Positions 10,316-21,234 of a DNA stretch of 64,000 nt are shown here, in pieces; within the stretch, counting starts at the first letter, position 1, and each line of letters begins with the position of its first letter. Below the pieces are notes generated by a model. The model was not told the DNA's origin and searched no databases. It worked only from the letters and a program-made list of their open reading frames with translations. This stretch comes from Bolinopsis microptera (Eukaryota > Ctenophora > Tentaculata > Lobata > Bolinopsidae): positions 12,555,578 to 12,619,577 of the forward strand of contig NC_087073.1 in the NCBI RefSeq assembly GCF_026151205.1, in the 5' to 3' direction. Made by a program: the position numbers and the translations under genes.

Positions 10316-11208
10316 ACGCATTTGTTTCGGTCAGTTTAAAATATGTTCGTTTGGCGATATTGACAAACATTAAGTCGTTTGTTTAAAAACTGTAAGATCG
10401 TTCGTTTATCAAGAAAGAACTATAAAGTTTTTGTCTGGTTGTCCCGTTCAGTCAATCTACCTAAACCATATAAAAAACTCGTCGACCAATTGTAGTAATA
10501 CAGGTCAGTAAAAAAAGGTCAGTTCTGCGAATTTCAGCACTATTTTAAGATCAAAGAACATTTAGCAGTAAGAAAAATTGTGCATTAGATGTTTTGGTCT
10601 GGTTCGTCAGAAACCTTCAATTTCCGGTTTTATGATTTATTGACAAATATCTGGCGTAAAAAACTGCTAAACAGTAAGAGTTCATTTATATCGATCATGT
10701 TGGTAAGTTTTAATGCTAGGTTGACGGCTTTGGCCGTTTTAACCGGTTCGACTAAATCAACACTCCCTATCATTGTTTATATTTGAAGTAATAACATAAT
10801 AGGTGCACTGACAAGATAAGAGATAATTGATGCATTACATCAATAGGCAATACTGAAATACACTGTCAAAGCCATTTTGATTAAAATAGGATAATCTGAT
10901 TAAAATTAAGTAGGTTCAAGAAACGTCGGTAATGGTAACAACTCTAACACTCTATTTGCCATCACATACAAACTGCAAAATGAACCAAAGCACAACATGA
11001 AGCGGGTCCTGACAATTATTAACGGATTTAAATTGATTAGGGTTATAATAACAATTAATAAAAATAGGATATTTATAGAGAAGAACGCATAATCAACTGA
11101 GAAGTGACAGCCAATGCCCTTTATATCCATAGAGTTGTGTAAACCAAGTTGTGTAAACAAAATAGTCTAGGCTCTTAAATCGATTCCAAAGTTTGAAAAA
11201 AACAGAAG

Positions 11209-11281
11209 CAACAGAAGTGCGGTGGGCAACAGAGGTGCGGTGGGCAACAGAAGTGCGGTGGGCAACAGAAGTGCGGTGGGC
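11209..11281. repeat. 18-bp minisatellite, four units
   Basis: Unit gcaacagaagtgcggtgg repeated four times with a single a/g difference. The unit is a multiple of three, so minus-strand frames read AHRTSV repeats. No flanking coding evidence supports translation. Confidence 0.93.
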
Positions 11282-12842
11282 ATTGAATCGCACTATTGAC
11301 CCTATCAGATTTGTGTACTTCAACTTGGTATCGCTGTGTACAATGAGATAAGATCGACATGCCCATAACGTTTAAAAAACATAGGATAGTAGAATTACTT
11401 GTAAAGATCAGTAAAAACAGAACAATCTTTTCCCTAAAAATATTCCCAAAAAGTTAATTGTTATTATTATCAGATGGCAAGTTAATAAGTTGATAGTGCA
11501 TAATTGACCTTTTTTTTACAAATACTATCGATATTTAATTTTCTTAAACAAAAGAGGGTGAATCTAGACAAATGAATAACTTGTCAAGCTGGATCGCAAC
11601 CCCTCAAAAAATTAAAATTGAGCCACTTTAGTCACGATAGTCACTAATACATACAATGTGTTTGAATCTTGCTTATATTGTAAAGTTATAAAGTTATGCT
11701 ATTAAATACTCTACTTACTAAGCTATGTTGCCTTACTATACACAACAAGGCAAAGTTATACACTATATTATAATGTTGACTAATCCAAAACGAGATTACC
11801 TAAAGGCTGAAATTTTGGCGATTTTTGTCTATAAATTTGTTGCACAAAAAAGTGTAGGTGCGGAATTGCACTTCACAATTAGCAAAATTTCACATGTTGC
11901 TTTTGCTGCTCCTCAACATTAATTTATTAAGCCATCATTATATTAACTGTTGTGATTACTTACGCGTTACTGTGGTTACTTTGCACCCCTCCCCTACTTC
12001 GCTGTCTGTTTTTATTACTCATGCTGCAATGTTGTCAAAGTAAGGTTATACAATATACAAAGGAAGTAATATTAAAATTGTCCATAAATATAATTACAAA
12101 AATCAAACCCTAGTAAACATTGTGAAAAAGTTCAAATTTAAAACGTCCCTTCATTTGGCTGGAAGTGCCAGACAACATCTACATGAGTAGTATAGGTGTC
12201 ATGTCAATAATGAATAATCAGAAGATGGAATCAGATTGGAAGCCATTTGTAGCCAGCACAAGATTTTCTGTTAGCCATGACACCTCTTACAGCTTTTACT
12301 AAGGGTTGGGGCATATCTCCTACTCCTAATGCCAGCCCTCTCTGGGAGTCACTTTCATCCGTGGAAGTGTCCTATAGCTGTCCTTTTGCTTTGGCTGATG
12401 GTCTAGTAATACGGTCAACTATCCTTGCCTCTGGAGGCTATACCTACCAATTGCAGAGGAGAAAAGATCACAAGGTACTTAAACGAAAATACAAAGGACT
12501 GGTATGTAACTCGAATTCGATGACTAATTCTCCTAGAACTCTCATGAAATCACCATCCAGAAGGTATCAGGAACTACAAAACATCTCCTGCCAAGGTGAA
12601 AAATCATCATTCATAGGGTATTCGCTACCCTGGACTATAAATGATCTCCTGCAGGGGAAGACGAAATCTGCAATAAACTCTGATGAATTTATAACAAGCC
12701 TTCAACAACATGTATGGCTAAAAGGTTCTTCTAAAATTACTAAGTCAGCGGCAAAAACTAGCTGCTTGATCATGTTTGCCTCCTGATACAGAGCACCTTG
12801 ATTTAATGCGCCCGGATCTACCACAAACCCCCGATTTACTGC

Positions 12843-12968
12843 GGCCATCTCCTTTTCCCCCCCCCCCTATCAAGATTGCTGAGAAAGTGCGATGAGACTG
12901 GATTTTGGGCATTTGAAAGTGCGATTGTCACGTGTCACGGGGGGGGGGGGGGGGGGGATTTTTTGGCC
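12843..12968. repeat. Inverted pair of C-run and G-run with GGCCA/TGGCC ends
   Basis: GGCCA (12843) is followed by a C-run at 12857-12867. A G-run at 12939-12957 is followed by TGGCC (12964-12968). The spacer repeats gaaagtgcgat twice. It may be a poly(G)-ended insertion like the one at 8777-9110, but no clear target duplication is seen. Confidence 0.5.
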
Positions 12969-13399
12969 TCGTTCAGCATACCCTGTCAAACTGCAGTATA
13001 ACTGCATGAAATTCGCCCCTTGTATTGTAGTCCAAATTTACATTTCTTATTACTAGAATTCATTCCTTAAAACAGGTGTTTCAAAAATTGTTCCAGATCC
13101 TTCCTCCTTGCGCCCTTTCTGAGAGTGAAACCTACTGTACCCATATTTTTCAAAATTTACAGGAATTAATCCTTTGATATGACCCTTAAATTGGCACAAG
13201 AAAATCTTGCTTGATTTATCATTTCACTGAATCTCCTGAAATTATTTCGAGAGAATACGATATGCTTGAACTAAACTTATTTTGCTAGAACTGCTTGCAC
13301 GCCATAATATGCATTCAAAATCGTATTATTTGATTTGTTATTGAAACTGTGTTTGAAAATTATCTCTATCGCCAAATTTTTCATTGCAAAAATAAGTAC

Positions 13400-13475
13400 C
13401 AGTAAAACGATCTTTGACGGGTTTCGAACCGCCTACAGCTGTCACCGCCTATCGGCTTACTGATCACGCCACGGA
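13400..13475 (-). repeat. tRNA-derived SINE head (Pol III A/B-box pair)
   Basis: On the minus strand a perfect B-box GGTTCGAAACC (13420-13430) follows an A-box-like TGGCGTGATCAG (about 13461-13472) at tRNA-like spacing. A TTTT run lies shortly downstream. The cloverleaf arms do not pair well enough for a working tRNA, so a SINE or decayed tRNA is more likely. Confidence 0.5.
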
Positions 13476-14068
13476 ATATATATGTGAAATAGTATTTGTG
13501 TATATATATTCGCGCATTGATGCTAATTGCTTGATTCGAAAAAATACTCCTAGATTCCCGAGAATTTCCAGAATATTTTTCATTGAAAAGTAACCTTCTG
13601 CAAAAGGCCAATGACCAAGTAAATAGTTAATAATAGTTAATAGCCAATAGTTCTATGTTTGTTACAGTATGCACTGACGGGGTATACGTATCCTAGGAAG
13701 TTTCTTGATTTTTCTAACAGGTACCCCTTCTCATTTAACCGTAAATTAAGTATCCTATCATTCGGCTGAGTCGACCGGGGAGATCTCACGATATCGTGAG
13801 CCTAGCCATGAGATTTAAACGAAACTCGCAACAATCTGGCACAAATCTCGCGAGCGCTACGTCGAAGTTTTCACGCTGTAAACAAGTGATAAAATACATG
13901 TTAAGTGTATAAAGTTGGTCCCTCAACTTTGAAGTTAAACTTTTTCTGTTTTCTCATTTATTTACAAATTTTGTGCGATGAGTCTAGCTCGCAATCTCGC
14001 ATGAATCTTGACATTACATGGGCTTTTCCCCCAAATGTGAATGGTGAAAAGGTTATTCAAACAATGTA

Positions 14069-14178
14069 TACATTCAATTAAATCAAGTGATGCAATAGGC
14101 AGGGCACAATCAAATGTTTAGTGTTGCAGTTGGCAGAGCACAATACATTGCTACCAATATTTTAAAACTTTAACAATC
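14069..14178. repeat. Dispersed repeat copy (also at 19951-20055)
   Basis: Starts tacattcaattaaatcaag and contains two ~33-bp sub-units of gttgcaattggcagarcaca type. The same ~110 bp recurs directly outside the right end of the transposon at 14963-19952. This copy appears to be a related unoccupied site. Confidence 0.8.
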
Positions 14179-14844
14179 AAATAAATACACCAATGTGGCA
14201 GGAAACCAGGGCTCATGCTGCCGAGTGCCGCTGAGCTAAAGCAGTAGAGAAGATGGCGGCTTCTCTGGGATCTAACACATAACATCCTGAAACAGACCAA
14301 CACTATGTCCCAACGCACTAGTGTTGTGATGTCTGCTCCCGCTGCCTGCCCGGATCAATAAAGCAGTCAAGCATCATGAATGTTATGTTGAGCATACTCA
14401 ACCAGCAGATGTGGAAACTCCCACGAAGGACCGAAACAGATCTAATGAGACAATTAGCAAAATCGGAAAATAGACTTGAATTTGTTTATATAATTTATAA
14501 AGCGTATGTTATTGCCTGTTAATAATTAATTAAATTATTAGCTATTTTAGATTTAATAATAATAATCTGCAACACTGTAGCACATTTACATAACAGGACG
14601 AGCAGTTTCCCTCTCAAACTTTCTCCTGGTAACTCTAGAAGTGAGCATTTTAAGGTATGTGTCGCTTCATAAGATGTACATAATCATAGCTATTACAAGA
14701 ATTTTGCAGCCATGGAGGAGCTTCTATGACTTTCCCAGAACTAAAATACAAAAGTCAAAGTACCACATATGTGAATTTTATGTTCACACTATCAGTGAGG
14801 CCAAAAATTCGAATCTCAACAATAAATTGTAAGATGTATGTTTC

Positions 14845-14911
14845 TTTTGATTGAAATAAATTTTCGTGCACATACAGAATGAATGGTTAATAATTTAATA
14901 TATATGTAGAC
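14845..14911. repeat. Dispersed ~67-bp direct repeat (also at 24115-24184)
   Basis: ttttgattgaaataaatttt through gcacatacagaatgaatgg to tatgtagacc is nearly identical at the two places, 9.3 kb apart in the same orientation. Origin unknown; probably the end of an unrecognised mobile element. Confidence 0.8.
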
Positions 14912-16162
14912 CGTATTATATAACTTTTTTTCTTTTTTTTTAAAGAAAAGTGTGTCAAACAGTATATATGGACACGTTCATTTGAGTTTGAGGATATTGG
15001 TAAATAAAAATAACAGCGTTTTTGACGATAGTGGCTTAATTTTGACATCTATTAACCTAGCACGTTCAGAAGTTCTGAACATTAGCCACATAACACATAC
15101 TCCCATATGCACTGCTCAGAAAGAAAATCTATTGTTGTTAGGCACTAAAATGTATCAAATGTCACATTTTGTGTGACTTAGTTAACTGCAGTTGTCTAAT
15201 TACCATTCCTTGGCCTGAAACATAGTAGATTAGGTCAATCTAACAATTATGATACAACATTGGTTAAAGGGCACGGATCGAACGGTTACAAGGCAATATT
15301 TGGGTAACTTTGTCACACTCAGAATACCATACCTCTATTCTACTGTGATGTGTCCTCAAAACCCTTTTTACTCATTATTTGATGGTTGATCTACCAAGTA
15401 CGGAGTACCAATCATAGCCCTTAAATATGTTGCTTTGAAAAGTTAGCTAATACAGGCACTTGGTTATTGGGAAATGAGGTTAATTCTGTCACAATATATG
15501 GAATTTAAAATTTTGGGCGAATTATTTATATCTGATTTTGGTTTGAAAGGCGGGAAAACTTTACATGATGACAATGTAGTTGATGCAAGTTAAGATCAGT
15601 TGATGTTTACATTGTCACAAAAAATTATACGAAATCGCAAATAGGTTAAAAACAATGATTATATAATGAAATAGTCTCCTTTAATAACTCTTATAATAAC
15701 TGATGTGACAAAGTAAACATGTCTTGCCCCTATTTTGAAGATCTATATATTCTATAACTTTATTAGAATTCAACATTCTTTCAGAAAAAATTGGTAGGAT
15801 ATTGTCCAGAACATCAGAGCTCAAGTTTAACAATTTTAGGTTAAATTTGTCAAAGTCACTAAAAATGTGACAAAATTAACTTTTCCTGCCCCAACAATTT
15901 CAAGATAGTATGTAAAAATTAGCATAGGCTGCTTTATTACCTAAATAAATCAATCCAAACTACAAAAGAATATATGTTAATGTGATGACGATTACCTAAC
16001 TCTAATAATAACTGATGTGACAAAGTAAACATGTCTTGCCCCTATTTTGAAGATCTATTTATCTATAACTGTATTAGAATTCAACATTCTTTCAGAAACG
16101 ATTGGTAGAATATTGTCCAGAACATCAGAGCTCAAGTTTAACAATTTCAGGTTAAATTTGTC

Positions 16163-18905
16163 TAAGATTAGATTAGATTAGATTAAGAATAATGACATAA
16201 ACATCATCACTAGTTTTAAACATTCTTTCTGATTTCCTCATTATCAGAACTGTGAACATTTCACAGCCTTCGTCATTAAAAACAAACAAATTCTATAACT
16301 AACATAATTGTCATAATTTATTTACATATTATAGTAGAAATTAAATTAATAAGTTTTTAAAAAAAGTTTAAAATATTAAAAAACCGTTAATAAAAAAATT
16401 AGATAAAAAAACAAATTCATGAGATATTTATTCCCTTTCTCTTGGCAACACACGGGTTTTTATATAAATATTGAACTTGTTGCTTCTTCTTTTCGATATA
16501 ATTTACACCCTCTATTTTTGCTAAAACTATATTTGACACTTCCCAAAAGTTGCCTGTGTCTACTAAATTATTAGTCTTTTTAAATTCTTCTAGATTAATT
16601 TTAAAATCAATAACAGACACTGAATTTCTAACTAATGATGGTAATTTATTCCAAAAGCTGATAACACGCTCTGATAAAAAATTATTAGACAAGGTTTTAA
16701 TATTTCTATCAATATTGTTAGATTTAGTGCTAACAATTTTATCTCCCGATCTACTTAAATTGAAAATATCTTTTCCATACTCAACCAATCCATTTACAAT
16801 TTTGTAGGCTTCAATCAAATCTCCTCTAACCCGTCTCTCTGCGAGTGTTGTAATCTGTAAGGCATCCAACCTTTCACTGTAAGGAAGTGTTCCAATATCA
16901 TCAATAAGGCGTGTGAACCTTCTCTGGACATTTTCCAGTTCAATGATAGTAGCCCAATTCCCATGGCAGGCAGGTGGAGACCACAACTGAGCACAATACT
17001 CCAAGTGGGGTCTTATTATAGTTTTATAAACATTTCTCATAACGTTAATTTCTCTTATAATGAGATTCCTTGTAACCCATGCAATCATACTGTTTGCTTT
17101 ACTGATACAACTTTTAATATGTTTCGACCATTTCAAATCTGAAGAAGTTAAAACTCCAAGATCTTTCTCTGCTTCAATACATTCAAGTGTAACACCACTA
17201 AATACATATTCTTGAAGGGGATTTTCATTAAATGGAACATGCATTATTTTGCATTTGCTAGGATTAAACTTTAACAGCCACACATTTTGCCAGTTTTGCA
17301 AGCTTTCTAACATATTGAAAGTGCTTTCGGTGTCATTGGCATCCATAATAACTTTAAGATCATCTGCAAACAGTTTAGATATACCATTAATACAATCAGG
17401 CAAGTCATTGATAAAAATGACAAACAATAAAGGACCCAAAACAGACCCTTGTGGGACGCCTGATAAAACATCACGAAGGTAGGAATATGCTCCACCAACG
17501 AATGTCTTAAATCTTCTTCCAGATAAAAAGTCTTTCACAATATCTAAAGTGTTACCACTTATACCCAAATTTCTCATTTTTGTAAGTAGTCTATGATGTG
17601 GAACACTATCAAATGCTTTACAAAAATCTAAGTAAAACACATCTACGGGTGCACCATCCTCTAATAGTTCGATGATACATTCTACACTCTCTAATAGATT
17701 AGATAAACAAGATTTACCTTCTACAAATCCATGCTGGTTTGGATTTATCTTCTTACTAACAAAACTCATAATATGCCTCCTTACTAATTTTTCATATAAT
17801 TTACATAAAATGCATGTAAGTGACACTGGCCTGTAATTTAGGGCATCTTTCCGACTACCCTTTTTATAAAGAGATGTAACATTTGCTGTCTTCCACTGTT
17901 CTGGAATTTTTCCACTCGAAGCACATGTTTGAAATAATTTAGTCACAGCAGAAACAAAACTTGAATTATGTTCAAGTTCTTTTAATAATTTAGGATGAAT
18001 GCCATCTGGCCCTTTACTTTTACTAATATTAATTCTTTTCAGTTCTCTGCCAACATCATCCATTGTTATCTCAATATTTTCAATGTTTAACTCATCCGCA
18101 ATAAAATAACATTCTCTGTTCAAAGGTCCATCTGGTTCTTTGACAAAAACTGAAGCAAAAGCATCAGCCAATACTTCGGCAGTTTCAAAATTACTTTTGG
18201 TCAAAGATCCGTCCGGTTTTTCCATGGATGATACACAACTTTTTAACACTCTTTTCCCTCTTAAATATGCATAAAATGGCTTCGTATTATATTTCATACA
18301 CTGTGTAATTTTTCTTTCATAATTAACTTTACATTTAAATGACTTACTATCAAACTGTCCTTGTTGGTTCAGTGCAACATTAAGATTTTCAGAAGAAGGA
18401 TTATTATCAAAAATATACCAACATTTATCTGTCTTTTTCCTGCATCTTTTTAAGGATGAGTTTGCCCAAGGCTCACATTTAAAGTTCTTTTCCGTCGGAA
18501 CTATATCAGATACTAAGTTAAGCTTTGAGTGTAACTCACTCCACATATCTTCAGAAGTTAAAGTACCCTCACTAAAAGACCAGTCAATTTCAGCTGATCT
18601 GTATAACAATTCTTTGCCAGAGACTTTTCCCCATAACTTTCTAGGCTCCTTTGCAGCCTCATCATCTTGCTTACTGTTACTAAGACTTAGATTTAATTCT
18701 ACATTAAAACAAACATGATCGCTCTTCCCCAAGGGGGAGACAATCATTACTTCATTGACAATAGCTTCGTTTGTAGAGAGAACCTGATCTAGTGTACTCT
18801 CTTGAAGTTTACCGCTGACAACTCTACGTCTGGTAACTTCATCTGTGATATACCAAACCAAGCCATTGTCTTGTACACATTCCATAATGTACACAATTCC
18901 ATAAG
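16163..18905 (-). mobile_element. 5'-truncated CR1/L2-type LINE with intact RT frame
   Basis: The element lies on the minus strand, begins inside the endonuclease and ends with four copies of TAATC (near 16167-16187). Short 3' tandem repeats are usual in CR1/L2-like LINEs. TAAG at 16163-16166 and 18902-18905 is a possible short target duplication. The host sequence on either side re-joins into the repeat motif seen uninterrupted near 15845-15890, which fixes both boundaries within a few bases. The open frame of over 2.4 kb implies a recent insertion. Confidence 0.88.
16417..18903 (-). CDS. LINE endonuclease (partial) and reverse transcriptase
   Basis: This open frame would read into the host repeat at its start, so the true element sequence starts near IMECVQDNGLVWYITD. 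N-terminal ~80 residues: end of an apurinic-type endonuclease, with SDHVCFNV as the catalytic Asp-His pair. Reverse transcriptase motifs follow in order: KSKGPDGIHPKLLK, VTSLYKKGSRKDALNYRPVS, HGFVEGKSC, FYLDFCKAFDSVPHHRLL, LSGVPQGSVLGPLLF, and the catalytic FADDL near 17356-17370. A C-terminal LEYCAQLWSP/NVQRRFTRLI segment is typical of CR1/jockey-group LINEs. No stops interrupt it. The missing ORF1 and most of the endonuclease make this copy unable to move by itself. Confidence 0.9.
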   Translation of the reverse strand, partial: YGIVYIMECVQDNGLVWYITDEVTRRRVVSGKLQESTLDQVLSTNEAIVNEVMIVSPLGKSDHVCFNVELNLSLSNSKQDDEAAKEPRKLWGKVSGKELLYRSAEIDWSFSEGTLTSEDMWSELHSKLNLVSDIVPTEKNFKCEPWANSSLKRCRKKTDKCWYIFDNNPSSENLNVALNQQGQFDSKSFKCKVNYERKITQCMKYNTKPFYAYLRGKRVLKSCVSSMEKPDGSLTKSNFETAEVLADAFASVFVKEPDGPLNRECYFIADELNIENIEITMDDVGRELKRINISKSKGPDGIHPKLLKELEHNSSFVSAVTKLFQTCASSGKIPEQWKTANVTSLYKKGSRKDALNYRPVSLTCILCKLYEKLVRRHIMSFVSKKINPNQHGFVEGKSCLSNLLESVECIIELLEDGAPVDVFYLDFCKAFDSVPHHRLLTKMRNLGISGNTLDIVKDFLSGRRFKTFVGGAYSYLRDVLSGVPQGSVLGPLLFVIFINDLPDCINGISKLFADDLKVIMDANDTESTFNMLESLQNWQNVWLLKFNPSKCKIMHVPFNENPLQEYVFSGVTLECIEAEKDLGVLTSSDLKWSKHIKSCISKANSMIAWVTRNLIIREINVMRNVYKTIIRPHLEYCAQLWSPPACHGNWATIIELENVQRRFTRLIDDIGTLPYSERLDALQITTLAERRVRGDLIEAYKIVNGLVEYGKDIFNLSRSGDKIVSTKSNNIDRNIKTLSNNFLSERVISFWNKLPSLVRNSVSVIDFKINLEEFKKTNNLVDTGNFWEVSNIVLAKIEGVNYIEKKKQQVQYLYKNPCVAKRKGINIS

Positions 18906-19950
18906 TCACTAAAAATGTGACAAAATTATCTTTTCCTGCCCCAACAATATCAAGATAGTGTGTTAAAAATGGCATAGGAATTATGATGCTTTATTGCCTA
19001 TATTAATCGATCCATACTACGAAAAAGATCGGTTAATCTGATGACGATTACCTAACTCTTATAATAACTGATGTGACAAAGTAAACATGTCTTGCCCCTA
19101 TTTTGAAGATCTATACCTCTATTAGAATACTATGTAACTTTATCATCAAAAAAATTTCGATAAACTAGTTATTTTGCCAGCAAGGAGCTGACAGAGTTAT
19201 AATAATTTTTTTGTGACGAAATTACCCTATTTTTGACCATGTTGCGGTAGTTTAATTGTGACACTGTTAACATATTACCACCCGATAATGATTTATGTGA
19301 CTGGTGCATGGTACTAGCAGTGTTGTTTGATCCATAGTACGTAATACAAAGGGTTTAAGCTGGTATATCATTATTTGTTCAATTTCACACATGTTCAGAT
19401 ATCATCAAGATTATGTGACAAAGTAAACTTGTCTGTGCCTTCTGTGATTTAATTCCTTGCGACTATATGATATAATAACAATTCCTAGCACTTCCAGGCC
19501 ATTAAATAAACCTACACTACTCAGCATTGCTTATCAGGGTTCTCTAAACATTCTTCACATATTTTCTTAAATGTGTGCACAGTAAACCTGAGTGCACCAT
19601 CTAACGAAAAAAGTCGTAAAATATGTAGGTAATGGTCATATGTACCCATCCAATCAACTGGACACTCAAAATTTTGGTCAAAAACGGCAGCAAGGGGTCC
19701 ATATTTACTCTGTCACATGTTTATAGTGTGACAATGTAACCATTTCCGTGCCGGCCGTATTTAAGCGATATCTTATCACCTGATTAAGATATCGTTATGT
19801 GACAAAGTTAGCCTAGAGGATGAGACGATTATCCTAACCATCAAGGGTTTGTGTAATTTCATAGTGTGACAGAGTCAACTACACTGTGCCTTTTAATAGG
19901 GTCACTTATATTTACCAATATCCTCAAACTCAAATGAACGTGTCCATATA

Positions 19951-20055
19951 TACATTCAATTAAATCAAGTGATGCAATTGGCAGAACACAATCAAATTTT
20001 AAGTGTTGCAATTGGCAGAGCACAATTCATTGCTACCAATAATTTTTTCAAAAAA
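19951..20055. repeat. Dispersed repeat copy flanking the transposon
   Basis: Second copy of the 14069-14178 repeat, same orientation, abutting the right TIR. See that entry. Confidence 0.8.
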
Positions 20056-20385
20056 ATTTTAACAAAACAAATGATCTACTTCATTATAGGGCAGGGATGA
20101 GGTTGTATGAAACTTCTGATAGCTGAATCTCACGTTTGGTGTCCACCTTCTTTCCTCGGTACCCTCGTAGAGCAATAAGAGTAATATATAGCTCGTGCAA
20201 TAATCATATAATGCAATCTAGGTGTCTCACATGATAAATCTTTCTGTGCAGTTCTTGATTTTGTAGCTGTTAATTTAATGACATTCACATGTAGAGGTAT
20301 ACACTACTTATGTTTATCTTGTCATATTCACATAGCCATGTGTCTACGCGTACTGCAAGCGAGAGGGCTCTGGTTAGAGCAACTT

Positions 20386-21234
20386 GTCATACGTTGTATG
20401 ACCCGCCGCGCACGAGTGCGCGGCTCCCCCTGTATCGTTGAAACTCTACAGGGGTTTCACTATAGTGAAGCGACAGTGGGGGTCACCACGTGATACAATG
20501 TTTATCGTTTATTTTTTTTCAAACATAACAATAAAATAATAAAATTACATAAATAACATGGGATACTTTTGAAAGAGAATGACAAGCTTAAAAATACGAT
20601 TGTTTTATTTCTTCGTAAAAAGCAGCATGAGGAGTGTCGTTGTATGACCCGCCGCGCACGAGTGCGCGGCTCCCCTATATCGTAAGATCTCTACAGGGTG
20701 AAACATAGTGAAACGACCGTGGGGTCACAACGTGATAAAAGCGAAGCCCAATTAAATGGTGCGTTTCGCCGATCTAGCGTGCGTTGTTGCGGGAAGCATT
20801 AAAGGTTGCGCGGCCCAATAGTGCATCATGTTAAGTAAAACAAAATTTTAAGTAAAATACAAAATTTAAATTTTATTGCCATTACAATGAATAATGATAT
20901 CATAATGAATATAAGTAGACATCCGATAATAAACTTGTTACATCCAGTACAACCCAAAATGTCAGCTGACGCGACTTACAAAAATAATGTTAACGGGTGA
21001 AACTCGTAAAATATTTGTTTCAACTCTGAACTCGACGCGCATTTTGATAGATTTTTTAAAAAACTTACAAACTCAGTGCAAAATAAATCAAGTTATAGAA
21101 CTATTTCATATTTATCAAATTGTTGTATCACGTTGTGACACCCACGGTCGTTTCACTATGGTGTAGAGTTTCTACGATATGGGGGGAGCCGCGCACTCGT
21201 GCGCGGCGGGTCATACAACGTATGAAAATCAAAT
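20386..21234. mobile_element. GC-rich foldback element with three ~105-bp terminal-type repeats
   Basis: A ~105-bp unit occurs at 20386-20496 and 20638-20737 (direct) and inverted at 21126-21234. Each has cgttgtatgacccgcc, then the palindrome CCGCGCACGAGTGCGCGG, a ctacaggg block, and a ccgtggggtcacaacgtgat-like end. The outermost copies match in inverse through TCATACGTTGTATGACCC. Copy 1 also has the near-palindrome TTTCACTATAGTGAAG. The sequence between copies is AT-rich and non-coding. It looks like a composite foldback transposon or a MITE inserted next to a relative. Confidence 0.7.

Larger units (their letters stand above)
9472..14040. other. Region 5' of the located ATXN2 exons
   Basis: The ATXN2 start-codon exon and promoter should lie here on the minus strand, but I could not identify them. 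Visible content: a triple E-box block (10266-10312), an 18-bp minisatellite (11209-11281), facing C and G runs (12843-12968) and a tRNA-like SINE head (13400-13475). The palindrome CTCACGATATCGTGAG lies near 13790. The 169-codon plus-strand frame at 12277-12786 is unrecognised. Confidence 0.6.
14963..19952. mobile_element. TIR transposon with perfect 44-bp ends, split by a nested LINE
   Basis: The 44 bases at 14963-15006 are the exact reverse complement of 19909-19952; both begin TATATATGGACACGTTCATT at the outer edge. Without the nested LINE (16163-18905) the element is about 2.25 kb. Its interior holds many variants of tgtgacaaagtaaac and related blocks, and three copies of gtaaacatgtcttgcccct. 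No transposase frame is visible, so it is non-autonomous. The outside flanks resemble the uninterrupted repeat at 14045-14180, with TATA at the junction, which suggests a TA-type target. I could not assign a superfamily. Confidence 0.82.

Noticed and set aside
11209-11281. CRISPR-like array
   Set aside because: Units are contiguous 18-bp tandems without spacers, in an animal genome. The 31441-31670 array fails for the same reason.
12277-12786. 169-codon plus-strand frame
   Set aside because: No domain or family recognised, no splice context. The minus strand gives equally protein-like pieces with stops, so it may be a decayed element of unknown type.
16417-18975. LINE frame as a host gene starting at 18975
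   Set aside because: The first ~24 codons come from the host repeat outside the element; RT motifs make it a retrotransposon.
20386-20500. Hammerhead ribozyme or 5S-like RNA in the GC-rich unit
   Set aside because: Hammerhead core (CTGATGA, GAAA) and 5S control elements are absent.
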